Positions 17,828-26,835 of a stretch of 64,000 nucleotides of DNA are shown one piece after another. The notes beneath the pieces are model-generated. The model did not search any database. It was not told the DNA's origin and saw only the letters and a list, made by a program, of their open reading frames with translations. The position numbers and the translations under genes are program-made. Source of the stretch: Lachnospiraceae bacterium (GTDB lineage: Bacteria > Bacillota > Clostridia > Lachnospirales > Lachnospiraceae). The stretch spans positions 20,199-84,198 of the forward strand of contig JAFZUW010000056.1 in NCBI GenBank assembly GCA_017618195.1, read 5' to 3'. Numbering within the stretch: the first letter of the stretch is position 1; each line of letters starts with the position of its first letter.

Positions 17828-18988
17828 ATGAATTTGAAGGATGAATTTGTCCGCCTGTTCGGAGAGGGCGGCGAAATTCGGGAGTACTTTGCGCCCGGAC
17901 GCGTGAATTTGATCGGAGAACATACGGATTATAACGGAGGGCACGTATTTCCCTGTGCCCTGACCATCGGAACATATGCCTGCGCGAGACGCAGAACGGA
18001 CCGGAAGCTGAGGTTTTCATCATTGAATTTTCCGGAAGCGGGGATCTTGGAGTCTTCGCTTGACGACCGTGAATACCGGAAGGAGCTCGGCTTTTCGAAT
18101 TATCCGCGAGGCGTGATCGTAACCGCGGCGGAGCAGGGATACGAAGCGGATGCCGGAATGGACATTCTCTATTACGGAACGATTCCGAATTCCTCGGGAC
18201 TTTCCTCTTCGGCATCGATCGAGGTGCTGACCGGGTTCATCATAAAGGATCTGTTCGGATTTGACTTCGACGGGATCACCAATGCGAAGATCGGACAGCA
18301 GGCCGAGAACCGCTTCATCGGCGTAAACTGCGGCATCATGGACCAGTTTGCGATCGCGATGGGTAAGAAGGATACCGCGATCTTCCTTAACACGGCAACA
18401 CTCAGGTATCAATATGCGCCGCTCGTTCTCGACGGAGTGAAGATACTTATCATGAATACGAACAAGAAGCGCGGTCTCGGCGACTCCAAATACAACGAGC
18501 GCCGCGAAGAGTGCGAAAGAGCGCTAAAGGATCTGCAGAAGGCGGTCGACATTAAGACGCTCGGAGACCTCGATGAAGAAGGCTTCGTGCTTTATTCGGA
18601 GATGATCCGGTCGCAGGTATGCATGAAGCGCGCGAGACACGCGGTGTTTGAAAACCGCAGAACGATCCGTGCGGCGGAAGCGCTGCGGGAAGGCGATCTC
18701 GTGAAATTCGGGCAGCTGATGAACGAGTCACATGTGTCGCTTCGAAGGGATTACGAGGTGACCGGTCTCGAGCTCGACACGCTTGTGGAAGCGGCCTGGG
18801 AGCAGGAAGGCGTCATCGGTGCGAGAATGACCGGAGCCGGTTTCGGTGGATGTGCGGTTGCTCTTGTAAAAGAGCGGTATCTGCCCGTCGTGATGGATGC
18901 GGTCGGCCGGACGTACCGCGACAAGATCGGTTATGACCCGACATTTTATATTGCGCAGACCGGAGACGGTCCGGCGCGGATCGGATAA
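17828..18988 (+). CDS. galK: Galactokinase
   Basis: 386 residues, normal length. Phosphorylates alpha-D-galactose at C1 in the Leloir pathway. Seen: the galactokinase signature PGRVNLIGEHTDYNGG (about 23-38), GHMP ATP-binding motif SSGLSSSASIEV (about 121-132) and the third GHMP motif TGAGFGGCAVALV (about 336-348). No galT or galE is nearby. It lies between two c-di-GMP signalling genes. RBS GGAAGAG seven bases before ATG. Confidence 0.95.
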   Translation: MNLKDEFVRLFGEGGEIREYFAPGRVNLIGEHTDYNGGHVFPCALTIGTYACARRRTDRKLRFSSLNFPEAGILESSLDDREYRKELGFSNYPRGVIVTAAEQGYEADAGMDILYYGTIPNSSGLSSSASIEVLTGFIIKDLFGFDFDGITNAKIGQQAENRFIGVNCGIMDQFAIAMGKKDTAIFLNTATLRYQYAPLVLDGVKILIMNTNKKRGLGDSKYNERREECERALKDLQKAVDIKTLGDLDEEGFVLYSEMIRSQVCMKRARHAVFENRRTIRAAEALREGDLVKFGQLMNESHVSLRRDYEVTGLELDTLVEAAWEQEGVIGARMTGAGFGGCAVALVKERYLPVVMDAVGRTYRDKIGYDPTFYIAQTGDGPARIG

Positions 18989-19094
18989 GATGATCCGAAC
19001 TTAGCGGCTTTTATGCCGATAGCGTAAATAAAGTTTAAAAGAATAGAATTTCAGCGCGTAAGCGCGGCATTTTCGGAAGAGGAGTAAATGAAAA

Positions 19095-21863
19095 ATGAAT
19101 TTGGACGCTAATGAAAAGAAGAGGCTGCTGGAAATCTTCGCGGCGAACCTTGCGACCTACCGCAAGGCGATGAAGCAGTCGCAGGAGGAATTCGGTGCGA
19201 AGATTGGAATTACGAGACAGACGGTCAGCTCCATTGAGCGCGGGGCGTATCCGTTGACGTGGTCGATATTCCTGTCTTGCCTCTTCATCTGCATGTCCCA
19301 CGTGAGAGCGAAGAAACTGATTTTCAACACATTTGCCGCCGAGGAAGCATTCCTTTCGTACCTGACGTCCATGATGGGCGACTCGTCCGCGAAGAGCATT
19401 CCGACCGGTCACGGCTATGCGCGTCAGGTGTATTTCGGTACCTGTACGGTAAAGGACGACAACCGCTACACGATCGTGGACTGCGACGCCGGCGTCGAGG
19501 AAATGTTCGGCGTGCATGCAAAGGACGGTTCGAGCGGATATCTTTCGCTTGTTTATAAGGATGACCGGGATACCGTGCGCAGGATTCTCGATGAGAAGAT
19601 CCGCAAGCAGATGGTTGTCTGCATGGAGCACCGCATTCTGACGGCCGAAGGACAGGTTGTTTCGGTACAGTGCTTCGTACGCCGCCAGAAGAAGATGATG
19701 AAGAACGGTCTGTTCGACATCACAATCACCCAGCTGACCGGGGAAATGCTCCGCAAGCGCCAGGTGAACAGCCTTCTCACGACGCTTCCGGTAGGCGTTG
19801 CGGTATTTGAATTCCAGGGCCGCGTTTCGCATGAGAACGTCCCCGAGATTTATTATGCCAACGATGCGTTTTATAAGATGATCGGCCATGCCGCAGAGCA
19901 GTTCGCGTCGATCCATAACAATTATCTGACCGAGATTGTCGCGCCTGACGACGTGAAGAACGTTGCCCGGCTTTTTGACCCGAAGGCGGAGCCCGAAACC
20001 GTTCATGAGGCGGAGTTCCGCGTAAACCGTTTCGACGGCAGCGTTTCGTGGGTTCACTGCAACGCGCTTGTCGTAAGCCGCGGCGAGGACGGAACCAACA
20101 TTATCAGCTGCGCATTTACCGAGATCACGAAGCGTATCAATGCCGAGATGTCCATGAAGCATCAGCTGGACCATTACCGCCAGCTTGAGGAGACATCCGA
20201 CGACATCCAGTTCGGCTACAGCGTGGAGGACGACCGGATCAATCTGCCGGCGAAGCTTGCCGCAGCGCTCGGAACCGAGAGCATCATCACCCGTTTCATG
20301 GAGAAGAACCTCTTAAAGAAGTTTGTTTTCGAAGAGGATTACGAAGCTTGCGCAGCCCTTCTTGAGAATACGCAGGCGACCGGCGATAACGCTAAAGGAG
20401 AAGTCCGCCTTAAGATCGACGGCAAGGAATTCCGCTGGTGCAGAGTGATTCTGCTTGCGGCAAAGGACGAGCAGGGAAAGGTTTCCCACATTTACGGCCG
20501 TATCGAGCAGATCGACGAGGAGCGCAAGATCCGCAAGGAGCGCACCAACGACCGGATGCTGATCAACCGGCTTTCTTCCACCGACCGTCTGACCGGACTT
20601 TACAACCGCACCGCGTTCCGCGCAAGACTGCAGGAGACGCTTGCCGATCCGGAGATGGATGCCGTGCATGCGGTGATCTACTGCGACATTAACGATTTCT
20701 CATACATTAACGAAAAATACGGCTACCCGGCAGGTGACCGGATGCTTCGCGAATTTGCCGCGATGTTCCAGAGAAAAGGCAAGAAATGCTTTGCCTGCCG
20801 TATCCATTCCGACTATTTCCTCATCTATGTGAACGGCGAGTCGAAGGAGCAGGTAATTGCCAAGCTCCGCAGCTGGTCAAAGGTATTCGTGGAGCATCAG
20901 ATGAAGGCATACCCGGGGATTGACATCCAGCTTTCGAGCGGCGTGTATTTCCTAAAGAAGAACGACCACGATATTCCGCTTGCGATGGACAACGCGAACC
21001 TTGCGAGAAAGCAGGCGAAGATCGGTCAGGACAGTTCTTATGTCGTTTATACGGAGGAACTCCGTCAGCAGCGTAACCATGAGCAGACGATTGCCGGTGA
21101 GATCCAGAATGCCATCCGCAACAACCGGATCGAGGTATTCTTCCAGCCAAAATTCTCCTTGGAGACGCAGGAACTGATCGGCGCCGAGGCGCTTGCCCGC
21201 TGGCTTACCGAAGACGGAACGTACCGCTATCCGGCGGACTTCGTACCGATCCTCGAAAAGACCGGTCACGTAACCGACCTCGACTTCTGCATTTACACCA
21301 ATGTGCTGCAGGCACTGCAGGATTGGAAGAAGCAGGGCATGAAGCTCGTCCCGATCTCCGTGAACTTCAGTAAGAACAACCAGAGCTTTCAGAAGTTCGA
21401 CGAGCGGATCAGCCGTCTTGCCGAGCAGTACGACGTGGACAGCAAATACATTGAGATTGAAGTAAACGAAGAGATGCTTCTCGCGGAAAAGGAGGGTACC
21501 GCCGATTCAATCCGTGACCTTCAGAACCGCGGATTCAAGATCACGCTTGATGATTTCGGCTCCGGCAAGGAATCCCTTTCCATGCTGATCAACGCTCCGG
21601 TCAACATCGTTAAGATCGGACGGTCCTTCCTGACCCGGATCGGCAATTCCGAGATGGAGCAGAATTATGTACGCTGCATGTGCGACATGATTTCCGCCGT
21701 AAAGAAGGAAGCGGTGTTCGAAGGCGTTGAGACGAAGGAACAGGCAGATTTCCTGACAAGCTGCGGTTTCACAACCGCACAGGGCTTCCTGTTCGAGCGC
21801 CCGATCCCGTTAGAAGAGTTTGAAAACAAATACCTGAAGAAGCAGATTCTGCCTTCGGCATAA
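19095..21863 (+). CDS. XRE-HTH/PAS/degenerate GGDEF/EAL c-di-GMP protein
   Basis: 922 residues. An XRE-type helix-turn-helix at about 15-60 (SQEEFGAKIGITRQTVSSIERG) is followed by two or three PAS-like regions (about 100-470), a GGDEF-like domain (about 495-640; STDRLTGLYNRTAF) and an EAL domain (about 670-915). The GGDEF motif is replaced by HSDYF, so cyclase activity is unlikely; it may bind GTP and regulate. The EAL domain keeps EAL (GAEALARW), N (ISVNFSK), the DDFGSG loop, K in VKIGRSF, and FEGVET, so phosphodiesterase activity is plausible, though KID reads KIG. An HTH in front suggests c-di-GMP- or ligand-controlled DNA binding. AGGAG lies about ten bases before the ATG. Confidence 0.85.
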   Translation: MNLDANEKKRLLEIFAANLATYRKAMKQSQEEFGAKIGITRQTVSSIERGAYPLTWSIFLSCLFICMSHVRAKKLIFNTFAAEEAFLSYLTSMMGDSSAKSIPTGHGYARQVYFGTCTVKDDNRYTIVDCDAGVEEMFGVHAKDGSSGYLSLVYKDDRDTVRRILDEKIRKQMVVCMEHRILTAEGQVVSVQCFVRRQKKMMKNGLFDITITQLTGEMLRKRQVNSLLTTLPVGVAVFEFQGRVSHENVPEIYYANDAFYKMIGHAAEQFASIHNNYLTEIVAPDDVKNVARLFDPKAEPETVHEAEFRVNRFDGSVSWVHCNALVVSRGEDGTNIISCAFTEITKRINAEMSMKHQLDHYRQLEETSDDIQFGYSVEDDRINLPAKLAAALGTESIITRFMEKNLLKKFVFEEDYEACAALLENTQATGDNAKGEVRLKIDGKEFRWCRVILLAAKDEQGKVSHIYGRIEQIDEERKIRKERTNDRMLINRLSSTDRLTGLYNRTAFRARLQETLADPEMDAVHAVIYCDINDFSYINEKYGYPAGDRMLREFAAMFQRKGKKCFACRIHSDYFLIYVNGESKEQVIAKLRSWSKVFVEHQMKAYPGIDIQLSSGVYFLKKNDHDIPLAMDNANLARKQAKIGQDSSYVVYTEELRQQRNHEQTIAGEIQNAIRNNRIEVFFQPKFSLETQELIGAEALARWLTEDGTYRYPADFVPILEKTGHVTDLDFCIYTNVLQALQDWKKQGMKLVPISVNFSKNNQSFQKFDERISRLAEQYDVDSKYIEIEVNEEMLLAEKEGTADSIRDLQNRGFKITLDDFGSGKESLSMLINAPVNIVKIGRSFLTRIGNSEMEQNYVRCMCDMISAVKKEAVFEGVETKEQADFLTSCGFTTAQGFLFERPIPLEEFENKYLKKQILPSA

Positions 21864-21876
21864 CGAAGAACAACAG

Positions 21877-21911
21877 AAAGCGTCCCCCGGATTACCGGAG
21901 GACGCTTTTTT
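21877..21911 (+). terminator. Terminator of the HTH-EAL gene
   Basis: AAGCGTCC pairs with GGACGCTT around an inner CCGG/CCGG stem and runs into a T-tract (six T). It sits between convergent genes. Confidence 0.85.
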
Positions 21912-21947
21912 ACGTTAAGTCGAGCCTTTATGGGATTTTCCGCAGGT

Positions 21948-23144
21948 TTACCGCAGCTTAATCTTGACGCCGTTGACAGTTACGGAAACGATGTCATCCG
22001 CGGGAATCAGCGCGGTCATATCGGCCGGAGTCTTAAAGGACTTCCCCGGAACAAGCGAATAATTCCGGTAATATAAATCCTTGGAGTAATTGATTCCGTT
22101 ATCAATCCAGCCGTCCCAACCGTCAGGATCCTGATCGGAAGTCTGGACCGGAATAACGGTTCCGTCTGAGAGGGTTACGGAATTCAGACAGAACCCGCTT
22201 CGTACCCCGTCGTAGGAAATATACATTTTGGTGGAAGTCAGAGAAATCTGTTTTACTATCACGCTGCCGGCTTTCTGATTCGGCCGGAATGTCTTCTCTT
22301 TGGCCGTATAATTGTTGCGCCAGTTAAACTCCACCGGCCATTGTTTCTGGTTGTTCGTATTGAAGTAGAGTAGCATATGGACAAAACCGCGGTTCACGTT
22401 GGTATCTTCTAAAAGAGTCAGTTCAACAAGATACCATAAATAACCGTCACGAGCGAAAATATGGAAAGAACATGAGGCGGGAACGCCTTTTTTGCGTAAT
22501 AAAGTATTGTAATAGTACTCCTTGCAGTCGGTATCGGATTTTAAGGTTTCCAGAAGAGATCCTTCGTAATAGCTGACATCAAAATCCCTTAAAATCCACA
22601 TAGACTCAAATTGTTCATAGGTGAGGTTGCTGAAGAAACCGTCCGGGGTGCCTTCGGGAAGTTTGAAATTCGTACGGATTTCCACCCATTGCGTGCGGGA
22701 ATCGCCGATAGCATCCACAAGTGAAATATTCAAGCCGTCAATTTCCGAAGTGAGACCGAGTTCCACATATCCGTTCTCCAGTTCTTTCATGGTGCCCTCG
22801 AGTCCGATCAGCTGCGTGAAGCGCACGTCGTAAGCAATCATAGCCGCCACGCAAAGGGAGGTCGCGAGAAGTACGGCAAGAGCGGCAGCGATAAGGACTG
22901 TGCGAAAGACCCGTCGCCCTTTCCTTCGAGGGGATGAAGTTTGCGGCTTTACGGAAGCAAGGGAAAGATCGTTCTTCATGCCGGCTAGTGCGAGAGCGGT
23001 TACCGCCTGTTCGTTGAAAGCCACGGTGTCCGTAACGCCTGCCTCAACCTCCATCCGTTCGGCCTCCTCCGCAGTCGGCAGTCGGTCAAAAAAGTCTTCA
23101 TGTGACTGGTCCTGAGCGATGTTATCGTTGTTAAGATTCTTCAT
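21948..23144 (-). CDS. Putative anti-sigma factor, single-pass membrane protein (DUF4179-like)
   Basis: 398 residues. About 80 acidic cytoplasmic residues, then a basic stop (SSPRRKGRRVFR) and one membrane helix (TVLIAAALAVLLATSLCVAAM, about 84-104). A large extracytoplasmic domain rich in beta-strands follows (about 110-398), starting with the pattern IAYDVRFTQLIGL typical of this group. It overlaps the ECF sigma gene by 14 bp downstream of it, the standard sigma/anti-sigma order. The external domain presumably senses an envelope signal and the cytoplasmic part holds the sigma factor; this is from context, as no ZAS zinc motif is seen. Confidence 0.7.
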   Translation of the reverse strand: MKNLNNDNIAQDQSHEDFFDRLPTAEEAERMEVEAGVTDTVAFNEQAVTALALAGMKNDLSLASVKPQTSSPRRKGRRVFRTVLIAAALAVLLATSLCVAAMIAYDVRFTQLIGLEGTMKELENGYVELGLTSEIDGLNISLVDAIGDSRTQWVEIRTNFKLPEGTPDGFFSNLTYEQFESMWILRDFDVSYYEGSLLETLKSDTDCKEYYYNTLLRKKGVPASCSFHIFARDGYLWYLVELTLLEDTNVNRGFVHMLLYFNTNNQKQWPVEFNWRNNYTAKEKTFRPNQKAGSVIVKQISLTSTKMYISYDGVRSGFCLNSVTLSDGTVIPVQTSDQDPDGWDGWIDNGINYSKDLYYRNYSLVPGKSFKTPADMTALIPADDIVSVTVNGVKIKLR

Positions 23145-23706
23145 AAGAGGTGACTCCTTTCTCCGCGAGAATCGAGCGAAGCTTTGATTTGCCGCGGTGA
23201 AGTATGTTTTCCACTTTCTTTTCGGGAAGGCTAAGATGTGCCGCGATGTCTTTTACGCTGCATCGGTCATAGTAGCGTTCACGGAATACGCTGCGCACGG
23301 GCTCATCGAGCTCCGAAACGGCGGATGCTACGGTTTCCTGCAACCATCGTTCCGCCACAATATCTTCGATGCGTCCGGGAGCTTCCGGCTCAATGCCGAG
23401 TTCCGTAAAGGCATCGAGGGAAAGCGTTTCCGGTCTGAGACTTCGGAGCCGGTCTTTGGAAACATTGCGTGCGATTGCGAAGAGGTAGCTTTTCAGCGAG
23501 TAGTTTTCGCTTAGCCGGACTCTCTCCCGGTACTTCCATATTTTTACAAAAACGTCGGCCTCGGCTTCCTCCGTTTCCTCGCGAGGGCGCCCTGCGAGTA
23601 ATGCGGAGCAGATCTTGTGCACGGCAGGACCGTAGATGTGGATAATCTGCTGCATGCCCTGTTCCGGATTGGTCTGTAGCAGCTCGAGTAAACGCTGTTC
23701 GTCCAT
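23131..23706 (-). CDS. ECF-type RNA polymerase sigma factor
   Basis: 191 residues from the second of two adjacent ATGs; GGAGG is six bases before it and only three before the first. Region 2 is at about 25-90 (ADVFVKIWKYRERVRL, SLKSYLFAIARNVSKDRLR) and region 4 at about 125-180 (LDEPVRSVFRERYYDRCSVKDIAAHLSLPEKKVENILHRGKSKLR split by linker), with its helix-turn-helix. No region 1 or 3, as in ECF factors. It should direct polymerase to a small stress regulon including its own operon. Confidence 0.9.
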   Translation of the reverse strand: MDEQRLLELLQTNPEQGMQQIIHIYGPAVHKICSALLAGRPREETEEAEADVFVKIWKYRERVRLSENYSLKSYLFAIARNVSKDRLRSLRPETLSLDAFTELGIEPEAPGRIEDIVAERWLQETVASAVSELDEPVRSVFRERYYDRCSVKDIAAHLSLPEKKVENILHRGKSKLRSILAEKGVTSYEES

Positions 23707-23866
23707 CATGGCCCTCCCTTCTGAAGCGGTGTTCACTATACTATACGCAGGCACCTGCAATAATCACTCATATGAATTTACCGGATGTTGAGACCATTTT
23801 CGCGGGGAGCAGGGGCTTATGTCAAGGAAAACCCGCAGCTACGTGGGTTCCTTCGGAAATCCGCTC

Positions 23867-23895
23867 TTGCATTTTACGGAAGAAACGCATATAAT
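23867..23895 (+). promoter_or_regulatory. Promoter of asnS
   Basis: TTGCAT, 17 bases, TATAAT. A hairpin (AACCC...GGGTT, about 23829-23852) lies just upstream and may end transcription entering from outside. The leader is about 75 bases and shows no T-box sequence. Confidence 0.75.
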
Positions 23896-23975
23896 TAGCA
23901 AATATTATAGCAGATAAGTATACACGGACGGGAACGTCCGATTCCGCATGCAATTCAATTTCAAGGAGAAACAAG

Positions 23976-25361
23976 ATGAGAACGAGAATTAAAGAGCTGT
24001 TCGGAAACACTTCCGAGTATGCTTCCAAAGAAGTGACCGTATGCGCATGGGTCCGCACGAACCGCGCACAGGCACAGTTTGGATTCCTTAACGTGAATGA
24101 CGGTTCGTTCTTCGAGAATCTGCAGGTCGTTTACGAGCAGGGACTTAGTAATTTCGAGGACATCTCCAAGATAAGGGTCGGTTCGAGCGTTCAGGTAACC
24201 GGTACCGTAGTTCTTACGCCCGAGCATCAGCAGCCTTTCGAGATTAAGGCTACATCCGTTACGCTTCTCGGCGACTGTCCCGAGAACTATCCGATTCAGC
24301 CGAAGCGCCATACAAGAGAATTCCTTCGTACCGTTGCGCATCTTCGCCCCAGAACCAATCTCTTCAGTGCGGTATTCCGTATTCGAAGCGTGGCCGCGAT
24401 GGCAATTCATACGTATTTCCAGGACAGAGGATATGTTTACGTGCATACCCCGCTGATTACGGGAGCGGACTGTGAAGGTTCCGACCAGATGTTTAAGATT
24501 ACGACGCTCAATATGAACGACCTGCCGAAGACCGAGGACGGCAAAGTGGATTTCAGTAAGGACCTTTTCGGAAAACAGTCCTTCATTACCGGTTCGGGAC
24601 AGCTTCAGGGTGAGACGTTCGCGATGGCATTCGGCGATATTTATACGTTCGGACCGACATTCCGGACAGAGAATTCCAACACCCAGACGCATGCCAATGA
24701 GTTCTGGATGATTGAACCCGAGATGGCTTTCTGCGACCTGCAGGGGCTTATGGATATCGAAGAGGATATGCTCAAGTTCGTTGTGAAGTATGTCTGCGAC
24801 CGTTGCCCCGAGGAGATTGACTTCTGCGACAAGTTTGTATCAAAGGGCTTAAAGGATAAGCTGAATAACATAATTAACGCTGAGTTTACCCGAATCAGCC
24901 ACCATGACGTCATCGATATTCTCAAAAAAGCGGACGTGAAGTGGGAATTCGAGCCCGATTACGGAGAGGACATTGCGAAGGAGCACGAAAAATACATCGT
25001 GGAGTACTTTAACGGTCCCGTATTCGTAACCGACTGGCCGAAGGATATCAAGGCGTATTACATGAAAGTCAACCCCGACAACAAGACCGTTGCGGCGGTA
25101 GATCTTCTTGTTCCGCAGGCAGGCGAGCTCATGGGCGGCAGTCAGAGAGAAGAGAATCTTGATAAGCTGATTGAAAGAATGAACGAGATGGGTGTGGATA
25201 AGGACGGAATCGACTGGTATCTTGATACGAGAAGATACGGCGGCTGCATCCACAGCGGATTCGGAATGGGCTTTGAACGTCTGATTATGTATCTGACGGG
25301 TGTTGAAAACATCCGCGACGTAATTCCTTATCCGAGAACACCGAGAAACTGTGATTTCTAA
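23976..25361 (+). CDS. asnS: Asparaginyl-tRNA synthetase
   Basis: 461 residues, normal for bacterial AsnRS. It charges tRNA-Asn. Seen: N-terminal OB-fold anticodon-binding domain (about 15-105; VCAWVRTNRAQAQFGFLNV), class II motif 2 (PTFRTENSNTQTHANEFWMIEPE, split) and motif 3 (GFGMGFERLIMYLTGVENIRD, split) with the ATP-binding Arg. The presence of a true AsnRS suggests direct Asn-tRNA formation. RBS AAGGAG eight bases before ATG. Confidence 0.95.
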   Translation: MRTRIKELFGNTSEYASKEVTVCAWVRTNRAQAQFGFLNVNDGSFFENLQVVYEQGLSNFEDISKIRVGSSVQVTGTVVLTPEHQQPFEIKATSVTLLGDCPENYPIQPKRHTREFLRTVAHLRPRTNLFSAVFRIRSVAAMAIHTYFQDRGYVYVHTPLITGADCEGSDQMFKITTLNMNDLPKTEDGKVDFSKDLFGKQSFITGSGQLQGETFAMAFGDIYTFGPTFRTENSNTQTHANEFWMIEPEMAFCDLQGLMDIEEDMLKFVVKYVCDRCPEEIDFCDKFVSKGLKDKLNNIINAEFTRISHHDVIDILKKADVKWEFEPDYGEDIAKEHEKYIVEYFNGPVFVTDWPKDIKAYYMKVNPDNKTVAAVDLLVPQAGELMGGSQREENLDKLIERMNEMGVDKDGIDWYLDTRRYGGCIHSGFGMGFERLIMYLTGVENIRDVIPYPRTPRNCDF

Positions 25362-25370
25362 ACATTCCGG

Positions 25371-25397
25371 GGCACCCCGAAAAGGGTGCCTCTTTTT
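25371..25397 (+). terminator. Terminator of asnS
   Basis: GGCACCC pairs with GGGTGCC over a six-base loop and is followed by TCTTTTT. It covers an upstream in-frame GTG of the next gene, supporting the later start at 25428. Confidence 0.9.
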
Positions 25398-25427
25398 CGA
25401 AGTATTATTGATTTCGGAGGTAAACCG

Positions 25428-26261
25428 ATGGAGAAACTGGGATATTATCTCGCTTTTCCCTTTGTCCGCTACGCGCTTGTCGTAGGCGTACTGATTGCGT
25501 TATGCTCCGCGCTTCTCGGCGTCATCCTTGTATTGAAGCGGTTTTCCTTCATCGGGGACGGACTCTCGCATGTCGCGTTCGGAGCGATTGCGATCGCGTC
25601 CGTCATGAAAATCACGAGTAACCTCGTATTTGTCTTCCCGGTTACGATCCTGGCAGCAGTCATTCTCTTAAAGACCGGTCAGAATAAAAAGATCCACGGA
25701 GACGCGGCAATTGCCATGATATCCGTGGGTGCTTTGGCGGTCGGGTATTTTCTGTTGTGCCTTCGTCCGTCCACTACCAACGTGTCAGGTGATGTCTGTA
25801 ATACGCTGTTCGGCTCGCAGGCGATGATCACGCTTCGAAGGAACGACGTGACCCTCTGCATGGTAATGTCGCTGATCGTAATCGCGATGTTCGTCGTTTT
25901 CTACCGGAAAATCTTCGCGGTCACATTTGACGAGAACTTTGCGCGAAGCACCGGACTTGCCGTCAGCGCTTACAACATGATGGTCGCGGCGGTTACGGCG
26001 GTTGTGATCGTGCTTGCGATGAATCTGGTCGGATCGCTGCTTGTTTCGGCGCTGATCATCTTTCCTGCACTTTCCGCGATGCGTATGTTCCGGAGCTTCC
26101 GTGCCGTAATATTCTGTTCGGCAGGGCTCGCCGTCATCGGAGCGGCGGCAGGGGTGATTCTTTCCATTTTGTGGTCCACCCCGCCGGGAGCTACGATTGT
26201 TATTTTAGATATGGCGTTTTTCTTTGTATCGGCTTTAATCGGCCGGTTCCTGGGCCGCTGA
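25428..26261 (+). CDS. Metal ABC transporter permease (ZnuB/MtsC-like)
   Basis: 277 residues, about eight membrane helices, normal family length. VLKRFSFIGDGLSHVAFGAIA (about 34-54, split) is the conserved first cytoplasmic loop of zinc/manganese ABC-3 permeases, and the last helices end in GATIVILDMAFFFVSALIG. ATG at 25428 has CGGAGG nine bases upstream. The ATPase and binding protein that normally accompany it are absent from the flanks, so it is an orphan here unless they lie elsewhere. Its last 27 bases overlap the 3' end of the convergent queT. Confidence 0.85.
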   Translation: MEKLGYYLAFPFVRYALVVGVLIALCSALLGVILVLKRFSFIGDGLSHVAFGAIAIASVMKITSNLVFVFPVTILAAVILLKTGQNKKIHGDAAIAMISVGALAVGYFLLCLRPSTTNVSGDVCNTLFGSQAMITLRRNDVTLCMVMSLIVIAMFVVFYRKIFAVTFDENFARSTGLAVSAYNMMVAAVTAVVIVLAMNLVGSLLVSALIIFPALSAMRMFRSFRAVIFCSAGLAVIGAAAGVILSILWSTPPGATIVILDMAFFFVSALIGRFLGR

Positions 26262-26765
26262 GAGTTCTTTTGGAAGAGGCGTCCGCTTCAGTCCAAGCAG
26301 AAGGAGACCGCCGCCTAAGCAGCAGCAAACGACTTCACCGATTCCTACCGTAAGCATCATGAACGGGATGGCATCGGGAACACCGTAGGCGTAACGAAGC
26401 ACGTACGGTACAATTAAAACATTGGCAATAACAGGCGGAAGGGTGCATAACAGTGCGCCCTTTGTTTTTTTACAGAAAGGAATCCGTGAAAGCAGATAGG
26501 TTCCGATCGCACCGAGAAGGGTGGCGGCAGAGCCGAATACGATATCCGCGAGTACGCAGCCTGTGAGAGTGTTGGCAAGAATGCATCCGATTGTCAGACC
26601 GGGAATCGCCGCCGGGGTGAAGAACGGAAGAATCGTGAGGGCTTCGGAAAGCCGGAACTGGATGGCTCCGCTTGCAAGACCGAGAGCGTTGCTGAGATAC
26701 GTCAGAGCGACGTAGAGTGCCGCAGTGACGGCAGCCACTGCGATGAAGACAGTTTTCTTTTTCAT
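26235..26765 (-). CDS. queT: QueT-family queuosine precursor transporter
   Basis: 176 residues from an ATG at 26765, five to six hydrophobic helices. The pattern VALTYLSNALGLASGAIQFR, LSEALTILPFF and IPGLTIGCILANTLTG is that of QueT, the S-component of ECF-type importers for preQ1 or related 7-deazaguanines. It should pair with a shared ECF module not found here. The good AGGAGG lies 25 bases before the ATG with a GGGGC/GCCCC hairpin between them; folding the hairpin brings the RBS to near normal distance. The leader resembles a preQ1-I riboswitch, in line with QueT regulons. Confidence 0.8.
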   Translation of the reverse strand: MKKKTVFIAVAAVTAALYVALTYLSNALGLASGAIQFRLSEALTILPFFTPAAIPGLTIGCILANTLTGCVLADIVFGSAATLLGAIGTYLLSRIPFCKKTKGALLCTLPPVIANVLIVPYVLRYAYGVPDAIPFMMLTVGIGEVVCCCLGGGLLLLGLKRTPLPKELSAAQEPAD

Positions 26766-26790
26766 TTGTTTTTCGGGGCGTCGGCCCCTT

Positions 26791-26835
26791 CCTCCTAGTA
26801 TTTTTTTAAGGTGAGGATGGAATTGCGAACTCACC
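26791..26835 (-). promoter_or_regulatory. Possible preQ1-I riboswitch before queT
   Basis: Minus strand: stem GGTGAG/CTCACC, loop starting TTCGC, then an A-rich tail (TTAAAAAAATACTAGGAGG) that carries the ribosome binding site. Order and length match preQ1-I aptamers (small hairpin, A-rich 3' tail folding back, RBS in the tail). The loop is slightly longer than in the B. subtilis example and the second pseudoknot helix is not clear by eye, so this is suggestive only. Confidence 0.45.

Noticed and set aside
15890-17944. 684-codon frame antisense to the PBP-GGDEF gene
   Set aside because: Shadow of the real gene, which has clear domains.
23770-23975. T-box leader before asnS
   Set aside because: No T-box sequence and no large specifier structure; the leader after the promoter is only about 75 bases.
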